A stretch of 22,498 nucleotides of DNA, from NCBI GenBank assembly GCA_964374095.1, contig CAYJXJ010000066.1:1-22498 (forward strand), given 5' to 3'. This stretch comes from CAYJXJ01 sp964374095. Lineage in GTDB: Bacteria; Elusimicrobiota; Elusimicrobia; UBA1565; UBA9628. The notes below the pieces were generated by a model. The model worked only from the letters and a program-made list of their open reading frames with translations. It did not search any database and was not told the DNA's origin. The translations under genes and the position numbers were made by a program. This document shows, in pieces, positions 15,372 to 21,808 of the stretch; the first letter of the stretch is position 1, and every line of letters starts with the position of its first letter.

Positions 15372-16236
15372 TGTGGTCGAACTCCAGCCAGGCCCTTTCG
15401 CCGCACGCGACGCCGCCCGCGCCTAGATAGGCGCACCGGCCGGAGTCCCGGCGCCAGACCTCGTCTTGCACCCGGAGCGGTATCCGTCGGGATGACGTTG
15501 CGGCACCGGAGCCGCCTCGGGGCCTATCGGGCTTGGCGGCGCGCGGAACCTCGGAGTCGATGAGACGACGGAGCGCTTCGCCAAAGATTTCCTCCATGCG
15601 GCCTTGGGGGAATGAGTGCCGGAGAAGATCGCGCGCGTGCAGCCATCGCTCGTAGACCTCCTCGCCGGCCGGGAAGGTAAAGACCCGCCGCGTCTCGCCC
15701 GCCAATTCAGGGGCGGGGCCCGGGACGGTCATTTCCAGCCCGGGGAGCGCCTCCGTCCCCTGTGCGATCACGGAGCCGCCATCCTCCGGGGGCGGCGCGG
15801 GAGAAGGCAGGACGCGGACTGTGTCCCTCGGGCCGCTTGACGCGGGCTTTAGGCGGCCCGCCAAGGCCTCGATGTCGCGCTGGCTGCGGCCCCGCGCCTC
15901 GGCCAGCAGCCGGAGGTGGTTGGCCGCGTCCAGGTGCGGCTCGAGCATGGCCAGTCCTATCACGTGGAGTTCTCCCCGGGCCAGCATGCCGAGCACGGCG
16001 GGAAACCGTCTCACCGCTCGCGCCGCGCGCACCCTCCGGATGGCGTCCGATTCGGCGTAGCCCAGCCGCCGGGTCAGGTAGGCGAAGACCGAGGAGTAGC
16101 CCCGGCGCTGGCAGGCGTCCCGGTCGAGAAGTTCCGCCAGGTGCGCGAGCAGGTCCACGAGGCTGAACCGCTCGGTCTCGGCCAGGGCCTGCACCTTGCC
16201 GAGTAGCTCGTCATCCGTCAGGCCGCCGAGGTCCAT
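15256..16236 (-). CDS. HNH endonuclease (DUF222-like N-terminus)
   Basis: A 326-aa protein with an N-terminal helical domain (1-130; GYSSVFAYLTRRLGYAES and AIRRVRAARAVRRFPAVLGM are hallmarks of a DUF222-like HNH family). A low-complexity linker follows (about 131-180), and the C-terminal HNH nuclease has C268, C278, EFDHITPW (D287, H288), N303, LLCRSHN (C308, H311, N312). All zinc ligands and catalytic residues are present. Such proteins are often multicopy in environmental genomes; their role is unknown and they resemble mobile or homing nucleases. The gene is boxed by palindromes, copy 2 at 19 bp downstream and copy 3 at 60 bp upstream, and is oriented against its neighbours. ATG 16236 has AGAGGG just upstream. 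Confidence 0.88.
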   Translation of the reverse strand: MDLGGLTDDELLGKVQALAETERFSLVDLLAHLAELLDRDACQRRGYSSVFAYLTRRLGYAESDAIRRVRAARAVRRFPAVLGMLARGELHVIGLAMLEPHLDAANHLRLLAEARGRSQRDIEALAGRLKPASSGPRDTVRVLPSPAPPPEDGGSVIAQGTEALPGLEMTVPGPAPELAGETRRVFTFPAGEEVYERWLHARDLLRHSFPQGRMEEIFGEALRRLIDSEVPRAAKPDRPRGGSGAATSSRRIPLRVQDEVWRRDSGRCAYLGAGGVACGERAWLEFDHITPWSRGGRSDDPGNIRLLCRSHNGSEARRVLGGPRHP

Positions 16237-16260
16237 GCCCTCTATACGATCGACCCCCCC

Positions 16261-16289
16261 AAAAAGTTCCCGCGATCTTTCGAGCGGGA
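16261..16289 (-). terminator. possible terminator upstream of the HNH gene
   Basis: On the minus strand a 6-bp stem (TCCCGC / GCGGGA, loop 10 nt) is followed by ACTTTTT. It would stop transcripts entering the HNH gene from the right and isolate the gene. The stem is short, so confidence is low. Confidence 0.28.
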
Positions 16290-16296
16290 CGGGGAC

Positions 16297-16314
16297 ACCT
16301 CCATCGGTGGAGGT
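16297..16314. repeat. palindromic repeat, copy 3 (degenerate)
   Basis: ACCTCCATCGGTGGAGGT is the same palindrome with one central mismatch (CCATCGG for CCACCGG) and an eroded outer pair. Its right flank (AAACCC) differs from the GCC of the other copies. It lies between the HNH start and the kinase fragment. Confidence 0.88.
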
Positions 16315-16316
16315 AA

Positions 16317-16853
16317 ACCCGCAAGAAATGCAGGCCGGCCCTCTCCCGCATACTCGCCCTGCGCCGCAGCTTTCCGGCGCGGGAATGCGTGCGGATCCTC
16401 CGCGCGGTGTGCGACGCCTTGTCCTACGCCCACGAGCAGGGCATCTGGCACCGCGACCTCAAACCCGCGAACATCCTGCGCAACCGCAAGGGGGACGTGA
16501 AGGTGGCCGACTTCGGGCTGGCCAAACGGGCTCGGGATGCTGGCCGGGGAGACGGCGTGGCCGGCACCTACGCCACCATGTCCCCGGAGCAGCACGTGGG
16601 CCAGGCCTCGGCCGCCTCGGACCTCTTCGCCCTGGGAGTGACCGGCTACGAACTGCTCACGGGACGCCACCCCTTTCCCGCGGACCTGCCGGATCTGCGG
16701 CAGCGCAAGCTCAAGCCGCAGTATGATCCCCTCCCGCCCGAGGTCCCGCAGGTCCTCCGGGAAGCCGTCCATGCCTGTCTCATCGGCGATCCGCGCGGCC
16801 GGCCCGGCGGCGCCGATGTCGTATTGCGTTCACTGGCTGGCGTCGAGGCATAG
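16317..16853 (+). pseudogene. eukaryotic-type Ser/Thr protein kinase, 5' part lost at palindromic repeat
   Basis: The frame encodes the back half of a protein kinase domain. It shows the helix RILRAVCDALSYAHEQG, the catalytic loop HRDLKPANIL, the DFG motif (VADFGLAKRA), the activation-segment end TYATMSPEQ, ASDLFALGVTGYELLTGRHPF, and the terminal Arg in DPRGRP. The glycine-rich loop, the VAxK lysine and helix C are absent. Kinase-like sequence can be read back to about 16317 (ALSRILALRR...), where a TAA within and just after palindrome copy 3 closes the frame. The only in-frame start is GTG 16389, so any product (154 aa) could not bind ATP normally. The missing N-lobe is nowhere else in the window. 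It is annotated as a truncated gene. Confidence 0.82.
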
Positions 16854-16886
16854 GCCCGCGCGAGCGGACCCTCGCCCCCTTGCCGT

Positions 16887-16906
16887 TACCTCCACCGGTG
16901 GAGGTA
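16887..16906. repeat. palindromic repeat, copy 4
   Basis: TACCTCCACCGGTGGAGGTA, identical to copy 2, with left flank GTT and right flank GCCG. It lies 33 bp after the kinase fragment and 41 bp beyond the end of the queD-like gene, and closes the repeat-bounded region. Confidence 0.92.
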
Positions 16907-16947
16907 GCCGCCGGGCGTTCGGCCGGAGTCGGCGTCCGGGAGCGCCC

Positions 16948-17352
16948 TTACCGCGAGTACTCGGCGTAGGAGTTGACCGTCTCCCACACCCGCACCGCGG
17001 TCACGGGCAGCCGTTGCTTGCGGGCGTAGTCGAAGATGAGCTTGGCGATGGCCTCGGCCGTGGGGTTGCCCGCCATCGTGACGACGGGCTCTCCCAAGTC
17101 CGCGAGGATTTTGACCAAGGGATCGCGCTTGTGGAGAAGCATCTTGTGGTCGAGCTCGGCGTCGATCCAGCGCTGGACGCGCGCCTTGATCTCCTCGAAA
17201 TCCATGACCATCCCGAGGCGGTCGAGCCTCGGGCGGCTCAACGAGATCTCCACCCGGCCGTTGTGGCCGTGGGGGTGGCGGCACTTGCCTTCGTAGTTCA
17301 GGAGCCGGTGCCCGTAGCAGAAATGAATGACGCGGGTGACGGAGTGGCTCAA
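16948..17352 (-). CDS. queD: 6-carboxytetrahydropterin synthase / 6-pyruvoyltetrahydropterin synthase family (QueD-like)
   Basis: Converts dihydroneopterin triphosphate to 6-carboxy-tetrahydropterin (queuosine path) or a related tetrahydropterin. The 134-aa protein has zinc ligands H15, H28 and H30 and a catalytic cysteine C24 in CRHPHGH; the CxxxHGH spacing is that of QueD rather than of classical PTPS. D68-H69 in ELDHKML and E124 in VWETVNS complete the active site, and NPTAEAIAKLIFD (96-108) is the usual helix. Start is TTG 17352, overlapping the SDR stop as TTGA; no ATG precedes the conserved H15. Co-transcription with a pteridine-reductase-like SDR suggests a pterin product other than, or besides, queuosine. 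Confidence 0.85.
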   Translation of the reverse strand: MSHSVTRVIHFCYGHRLLNYEGKCRHPHGHNGRVEISLSRPRLDRLGMVMDFEEIKARVQRWIDAELDHKMLLHKRDPLVKILADLGEPVVTMAGNPTAEAIAKLIFDYARKQRLPVTAVRVWETVNSYAEYSR

Positions 17353-18086
17353 GCGACCATCCTCCCCCCGTCCACGGGGAGGGCGGCGCCGGTGATGAAG
17401 TCGCCGTTCTCGAGCAGGAAGACCACGGCCTGCGCGACGTCCTCGGGCGAGCCCAGGCGCTTGACCAGCGTGGCCCGGGCGATCGCGGCGCGGGTGGTGC
17501 GGGAAGTCCCGTCCGGCAGCATGACCGGCCCGGGAAGGACGGCGTTGACTTGGATGTCGGGGGCCAGGGCCTTGGCCAGGGCGGTGTTGAGGCACAAAAG
17601 GCCCGCCTTCGACACGCAGTACGGAATGTAGTCGGGGTAGGGCCGCTCGGCGGCCCAGTCCCCGATGTTGATGATCTTGCCCCCGCCGGCGCGGCGCATA
17701 TGGGGCGCGGCGGCCTGGCTCAGGAAGAACGGGGCGCGCAGATTGACGGAGAGATGACGGTCCCATTCGCGGCGCGAGGTCTCCCCGAAGGCGTTTTTCT
17801 CGTAGAGCGAGGCGTTGTTGACGAGGACATGGAGGGCGCCGAAGGTGCGGGCGACCGTTTCGACCATGCGCGTCGCCTGGCCCGCGTCGCCGAGGTCGGC
17901 GTGGAAGAGCTCGACGTCGCGGCCGAAGGAGTCGCGGATGTCGCGGTAGAGGGCCTGCGCCTCGCGGCGCGAGCGGTGGTAGTGGATGGCCATCCGGGCG
18001 CCCCGGCCGCCCAGGGCCGTGGCGATGGCGCGGCCCACCCGCCGGGCGGCTCCGGTCACGAGCACGACCTTGCCCTGCAGCCTCAC
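17349..18086 (-). CDS. SDR-family pteridine reductase-like protein (FolM/PTR1 type)
   Basis: A 245-aa short-chain dehydrogenase. The nucleotide motif TGAARRVG (11-18) has the TGxxxRxG form of pteridine reductases rather than the usual TGxxxGxG. NNAS is at 90-93. The catalytic serine of ordinary SDRs is replaced by D143 in GDWAAERP, followed by Y156 and K160. This Asp/+13 Tyr/+4 Lys arrangement matches the D181-Y194-K198 set known from Leishmania PTR1. NADPH-dependent reduction of dihydropterin or dihydrofolate is expected. GTG 18086 overlaps the upstream stop as GTGA, and queD starts in its own stop codon, so the genes are translationally coupled. Confidence 0.85.
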   Translation of the reverse strand: MRLQGKVVLVTGAARRVGRAIATALGGRGARMAIHYHRSRREAQALYRDIRDSFGRDVELFHADLGDAGQATRMVETVARTFGALHVLVNNASLYEKNAFGETSRREWDRHLSVNLRAPFFLSQAAAPHMRRAGGGKIINIGDWAAERPYPDYIPYCVSKAGLLCLNTALAKALAPDIQVNAVLPGPVMLPDGTSRTTRAAIARATLVKRLGSPEDVAQAVVFLLENGDFITGAALPVDGGRMVA

Positions 18087-19225
18087 CGTTTATCGCCGGG
18101 ACGATTGCCGCCCGTCCTGATCTTGGGCGCGGCCCCGGGTCGGGACACGGCCCCCGCTTGGCCCATCATTTGCAAGGCGTGTTTCATCAGCTTGTTGATC
18201 TCCTCTGGGGGCAGGTCCTTGCCTTGGCTGGACTTCTGGACGACGGACATCATGTCCGCCATCATCTGGCGCTGCTGAGGGGCCATATTGGCCTGCAGGG
18301 CCGGATTGTTGAGAATGGCCGCCAGATTGGCGAGCAGTCCTTGCATGGATATTTGCATGGCGTCGATGTCGGCCGCCGACGGCCCCTTGGCCCCGGCCCC
18401 CTGCGGGAGCCCAGACCGGCCGCCCTCCGGGGACGGCGGCCCCGTGGCCGCCGGCGCCCATTCCGGAGCCTGCGTGGTTTCGGCCGGGGGAGCGCCAAAG
18501 CCTTGGCCCGCGACCGGGAGCATCCGGTTGACGGTCGAGTTTTCCGCGGGGAGGGCCAGCAAGGCCTGGTGGGCCGCGGCCATTTTCTGGAGCTCCGAAG
18601 CGAGGCCCTGCATCGGGTCGGCGGTGATCGCGGCCTCCGGGGCGGAGGCGCTCAGGCGTTCGAACTGGAGCCGCGCGAAGCCCTGTCCCGCGACCGCCAG
18701 CCCTCCCAGCATCCCGCACGCGGCCCAGGTCGGCGCCAGGGGCGTTGCGTGGAGGCGCCGCAATCCCACGGCGCAGACGTAGACGGCGAGGAGGCTGGGA
18801 ATGACCCAGAGGCCTTCGAAGCGCGATAAAAGAAGAGTGAGGGGGACGATTCCGGACCCGACCGAGATGATCTCGAGGCTGCGGGTGAAGGACCCCTTGC
18901 CGCCGAGAAGGCCGGCCAGGGCGTGAAGAAAGACCAAGGCCAGGATTCCCGCGAGTAAGCATCCCGCCGTCCCCGCGGCCGCCATGATCAACGGCGGCGG
19001 CAGCCACGGGACCTGCGGTCCCGCCCGGTGCAGCGCGGCGGCGGCGCCCCCGGACAAGGCGCTCCAAAAGGCCAAGTTCACCGCCAGAACCGCCCGGGAT
19101 GGTTCCGGGCGCTGGGCATGATCCTCGAAAATCGACGCGGCCCGCAGGGGGACCAGCAAGCTGTGTTCGAGCAGCCGCCCGAGGCCGACGCTCGGCGCCG
19201 GAGCGGAGGCGTCGCCCTCCGTCAT
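18083..19225 (-). CDS. Yip1-like multi-pass membrane protein with Gln/Met-rich C-terminal region
   Basis: A 380-aa protein with about five hydrophobic segments (45-66, 77-108, 118-134, 139-156, 165-184) in a Yip1-domain-like arrangement. A motif LLEHSLLVPLRAASIFE lies before the first segment. Residues 190-380 are soluble and low in complexity, with Ala/Pro/Gly linkers and a Met/Gln-rich helical part (LQANMAPQQRQMMADMMSVV) ending in a basic tail. The function is unknown. ATG 19225 overlaps the upstream stop as ATGA; an in-frame start at 19294 would lie well inside the neighbour and is less likely. Expressed with the zinc-ribbon protein upstream and the SDR downstream. Confidence 0.68.
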   Translation of the reverse strand: MTEGDASAPAPSVGLGRLLEHSLLVPLRAASIFEDHAQRPEPSRAVLAVNLAFWSALSGGAAAALHRAGPQVPWLPPPLIMAAAGTAGCLLAGILALVFLHALAGLLGGKGSFTRSLEIISVGSGIVPLTLLLSRFEGLWVIPSLLAVYVCAVGLRRLHATPLAPTWAACGMLGGLAVAGQGFARLQFERLSASAPEAAITADPMQGLASELQKMAAAHQALLALPAENSTVNRMLPVAGQGFGAPPAETTQAPEWAPAATGPPSPEGGRSGLPQGAGAKGPSAADIDAMQISMQGLLANLAAILNNPALQANMAPQQRQMMADMMSVVQKSSQGKDLPPEEINKLMKHALQMMGQAGAVSRPGAAPKIRTGGNRPGDKR

Positions 19226-19722
19226 GGCGGTCCGCCCGTTGGAAAGCTCACCCGCGGCTCGGTCCGTTCTTCGCAATGCCGGCACGAGAGCCACGCCTGG
19301 CCGCGGTAGTCCTCATGGAGAAAGGAGAACCAATCCGAAGAGAATGACGCCGGTTCTCCGAGGGCGTCGCCCAGGCCGGGAAGCGAGCTTCCCGGGAGCA
19401 GGATTCGCAGGATATACACGTGGCCGCAGCACGCGCACTCGAGCTCCGCCGGACCGTAGGCCCCGGGCTGGCGAACCATGGACGAGAAGAGGCTCCACCC
19501 GTGCGGCCCGGTCCGGGGGGGGCGGGTTTCGATGCGGTGGTGGGCCAGGAGTCTCCTGCCGGTGGAGCGGCCGCTGGGGTCGAGGACATAGGACACCGAG
19601 CTCTCCGTCGCGTTGATCGAGGCCTCCACGTAACTGGCCTTGCCTACCAAGAATCGACCGCGCAACGGGAGAGTCCGGATGAAGAAAAAGGCATTTCGAA
19701 CCAGCCCAAGCCAACCCCTCAT
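19222..19722 (-). CDS. uncharacterised protein with a CxxC...CxxC zinc-ribbon-like pair
   Basis: A 166-aa protein I do not recognise. Two cysteine pairs, C96-A-C-C99 (CACCGHVY) and C147-R-H-C150, lie 48 residues apart and could form a zinc ribbon around a beta-rich segment. The N-terminus has an aromatic hydrophobic patch (LVRNAFFFIRTLPL, 7-20) followed by a beta-rich stretch (YVEASINATESSVSYVLDP). ATG 19722 is chosen because a G-rich tract (G8) sits just upstream and a likely -10 box lies between it and the alternative GTG at 19749. It is the first gene of the minus-strand unit that continues to the Yip1-like, SDR and QueD genes. Confidence 0.6.
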   Translation of the reverse strand: MRGWLGLVRNAFFFIRTLPLRGRFLVGKASYVEASINATESSVSYVLDPSGRSTGRRLLAHHRIETRPPRTGPHGWSLFSSMVRQPGAYGPAELECACCGHVYILRILLPGSSLPGLGDALGEPASFSSDWFSFLHEDYRGQAWLSCRHCEERTEPRVSFPTGGPP

Positions 19723-19737
19723 CGATCCCCCCCCACA

Positions 19738-19767
19738 AGTATAGCTCACCCGCTGGATTTATGCCAT
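19738..19767 (-). promoter_or_regulatory. candidate promoter of the zinc-ribbon / Yip1 / SDR / queD unit
   Basis: On the minus strand TATACT (19738-19743, 5 of 6) is a good -10; ATGGCA (19762-19767, 4 of 6) is a weak -35 at 18 bp. Transcription from about 19731 gives a leader of roughly 9 nt before ATG 19722. Confidence 0.4.
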
Positions 19768-19818
19768 CCGTCCCATTCCCAAATAGGCTAGACTTGGGGG
19801 CATGCCCAGGGGAAATCC

Positions 19819-21297
19819 ATGCGCCTGAGCTTGAAGTTGGCGCTCGTTTTCGCGCTCTACGGCGCCGCCATCGCCGTGGGTTTCCAATACAGCCGGGTGC
19901 GCAGCGCGCGGGAGGAGATGTACTCGGGTCAACGGCGCACGGCCGAGGTGGCCCTGCGCGCGGTCAAGGGGCTCATCGAGACCAGCCGGGCGCGCGGGGG
20001 CGATTACGCCGAGCTGCGCAATGCCTTGCGGGAGATGCGCACGGCGGGGATCGCCTCCGTTGTCGTGAAGGACCGCCGCGGGCGCTGGGTGGTCTGGCGT
20101 TCGGACCCCGCGGCGGCGCAGCGCCGGACCCACCCGGGGCTGCCCATCTCATCCTGCGAGGACGGCTACTACGATGTGGAAACGCCCGTGGATCTCGGGC
20201 GGCGCGGGCCGGGCGTGGTTCAGGTATCCTTTCCCATGGCTCTCGTGGAGGAGCACCTCAAGGCTTTGGAGGCCGACGCCGTTCGGGTCGGGGTCATGGC
20301 TTTTCTAACGATCACTTTGGGGGCGTGGATCCTGGGCGCCTGGTTCGGCCTGCGTCTCGAGCGGCTCGTGCCCAACCTCGAATCCCTCTCCCGCGATCCG
20401 GAGAACTTCCGTCCGGTCCGCCCCATGTCCTCCGGGGATGAACTCAGCCGGCTGGTGGCGGCTTTCAACCGGATGGGCGAGACGCTGCGGCACGAGACGC
20501 TGCGCCGGCGGGTGTTGGAACGGGAGAAAGTCGAGCTGTCCGCGATGCTGGTCCACGACCTGAAGACCCCGCTGACCGTCATCCATTCCGGCATCAGCCT
20601 GCTCCAAGACCAGCTGCGCCAGGACGGAGGCGCGGCCGCGAGACGGCGGGTTCCGGCGAAGGGCGGGGCCCCGGAGGCCCCGATGGGGCGGAAGTTCGAC
20701 CACTCTAATCGCCGGACATTCGAGCTGCTCAAGATGTCGGCGGATCGTCTGCACCGCATGGTCGAGGATGTCCTGCAGTTGGCGAGGCTTGAGGAGGTCG
20801 AGGCCCTGCGGGAAGTCCGCGCGACGGATATGACCGCCCTGGCTCGCGCGTGCGCCAAGGATTTTGAACTGATCGTCACCGAGCGCCGGCTGACGATTCA
20901 ACTCGATTGCCGCATCGAGACGGGGGGCGAGGTCCAGGGCGATCCCACCCTTCTGCGCCGCGTCTTGGACAACCTCGTGCACAACGCGGTGGAGCACACC
21001 CCGGCGGGAGGAACGATCACCATCGGCGTCGCCCCCGCCGCGGGGGGCGTGCGCGTGGAAGTTTCGGATTCGGGGCCGGGGATTCCTCCGGAGGCCCGCG
21101 CCGACATATTCCATAAGTTCTTCCAGAAGGATATGAAGCGGCACGTGGGCAACGTGGGCCTGGGCTTGGCGCTTTGCCATAAGGCCGTCGCGCGCCACGG
21201 GGGGTCGATCGGGATCGAAGACGCCCAGCCTAAGGGAGCGAAGTTCTTTTTTGTCCTGCCAGCCCGGCCCGTTGAAGCAGCCTCAGCACGGTCTTGA
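19819..21297 (+). CDS. membrane sensor histidine kinase
   Basis: A 492-aa two-component sensor. TM1 spans about 5-23, followed by a periplasmic sensor region (24-152) with no recognised fold, TM2 at 155-177 and a HAMP-like linker (178-230, ending SSGDELSRLVAAFNRMGETL). The phospho-acceptor is H246 in MLVHDLKTPLTVI. The ATPase domain has the N-box LDNLVHNAVEHT (383-394), G1 DSGPGI (417-422) and G2 GLGLAL (447-452). Between the two DHp helices lies an insert (about 268-298, QDGGAAARRRVPAKGGAPEA...) not usual in HisKA domains. AGGGG precedes ATG 19819 by 6 nt. No response regulator gene is in the window, so it is an orphan here. Its 3' end overlaps maf in convergent orientation. Confidence 0.9.
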   Translation: MRLSLKLALVFALYGAAIAVGFQYSRVRSAREEMYSGQRRTAEVALRAVKGLIETSRARGGDYAELRNALREMRTAGIASVVVKDRRGRWVVWRSDPAAAQRRTHPGLPISSCEDGYYDVETPVDLGRRGPGVVQVSFPMALVEEHLKALEADAVRVGVMAFLTITLGAWILGAWFGLRLERLVPNLESLSRDPENFRPVRPMSSGDELSRLVAAFNRMGETLRHETLRRRVLEREKVELSAMLVHDLKTPLTVIHSGISLLQDQLRQDGGAAARRRVPAKGGAPEAPMGRKFDHSNRRTFELLKMSADRLHRMVEDVLQLARLEEVEALREVRATDMTALARACAKDFELIVTERRLTIQLDCRIETGGEVQGDPTLLRRVLDNLVHNAVEHTPAGGTITIGVAPAAGGVRVEVSDSGPGIPPEARADIFHKFFQKDMKRHVGNVGLGLALCHKAVARHGGSIGIEDAQPKGAKFFFVLPARPVEAASARS

Positions 21298-21808
21298 TTG
21301 GAAGTCCCACCACGTTGTCGAAGTCTCCCGAAACCTCTTCGATGAATGGGTCGTCCCGGTCTTGGACCGCGTAGCCGCCGGCCTTGTCGAGGTGCCTGCC
21401 GGCGAGGCGCGATATCGCCGAGCTGGAAAGCCGGCGGGCTTTGACGCGGGTCGCGATGCAGGCGCGCAGCGGCCCTAGGCCCGGCCGCAATAGGACCAGG
21501 CCCGTATACACCCGGTGCCAGCTTCCGTTCAGGAGATTGAGCATCCGCCGCGAACCGCGCACCCCTGAAGGCTTCGTCAGTATCCGTCCCCGGCAGTAAA
21601 CCACCGTGTCGGCTCCCAGCACCGCCGCGCGGGGGTAGCGCCGCGCCGCAGCGGCGGCCTTTCTCAGAGCCAGGGCCAGGACCAAGCGGCGGGGGTCGCG
21701 CAAGGGACTGCTCTCGCCGGCCCGGCTGGGAACGACCCGGAACCGGAGGCCAAGCCGCCGCAGGAGGCGGCGGCGCTGGGGCGAGGCCGAGGCCAGTATC
21801 AATTCCAC
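21230..21808 (-). CDS. maf: Maf-like nucleoside triphosphate pyrophosphatase
   Basis: House-cleaning enzyme hydrolysing non-canonical or pyrimidine NTPs. The 192-aa protein begins LILASASPQRRRLLRRLG (3-20, substrate loop). It has the metal-binding LGADTVV (64-70), ILTKP (76-80) and the C-terminal AGGYAVQDRDDPFIEEVSGD followed by NVVGLPI, all Maf landmarks. GTG 21808 is taken as start (10-nt overlap with the upstream gene); TTG 21802, overlapping the upstream stop as TTGA, is equally possible. The 3' end overlaps the histidine kinase gene by 68 bp on the opposite strand. Whether it prefers dTTP/UTP or methylated GTP is not clear. Confidence 0.87.
   Translation of the reverse strand: MELILASASPQRRRLLRRLGLRFRVVPSRAGESSPLRDPRRLVLALALRKAAAAARRYPRAAVLGADTVVYCRGRILTKPSGVRGSRRMLNLLNGSWHRVYTGLVLLRPGLGPLRACIATRVKARRLSSSAISRLAGRHLDKAGGYAVQDRDDPFIEEVSGDFDNVVGLPIKTVLRLLQRAGLAGQKRTSLP

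Noticed and set aside
15217..16314. Insertion sequence bounded by palindrome copies 2 and 3
   Set aside because: No transposase, no target-site duplication seen outside the repeats, and the repeats are in direct orientation and recur outside the pair. A mobile HNH unit remains possible and is listed as a finding.
14785..16906. CRISPR array
   Set aside because: Repeats are only 20 bp, fully palindromic, spaced 432, about 1080 and 590 bp apart, and the intervals are protein-coding gene pieces.
14785..16906. Integron gene-cassette array with attC sites
   Set aside because: The palindromes lack the GTTRRRY/RYYYAAC core sites and the imperfect long stem of attC, no integrase is present, and two of the boxed genes are truncated rather than complete.
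14785..16906. Pure assembly chimera joined at short repeats
   Set aside because: Not excluded, but a 20-bp repeat is shorter than the k-mers of common final assemblies and copies differ in sequence. Read mapping is needed, as stated in the finding.
19550..19575. Palindrome-like CTCCTGCCGGTGGAG
   Set aside because: The central bases do not match the repeat consensus and the flanks differ; it lies in the zinc-ribbon gene.
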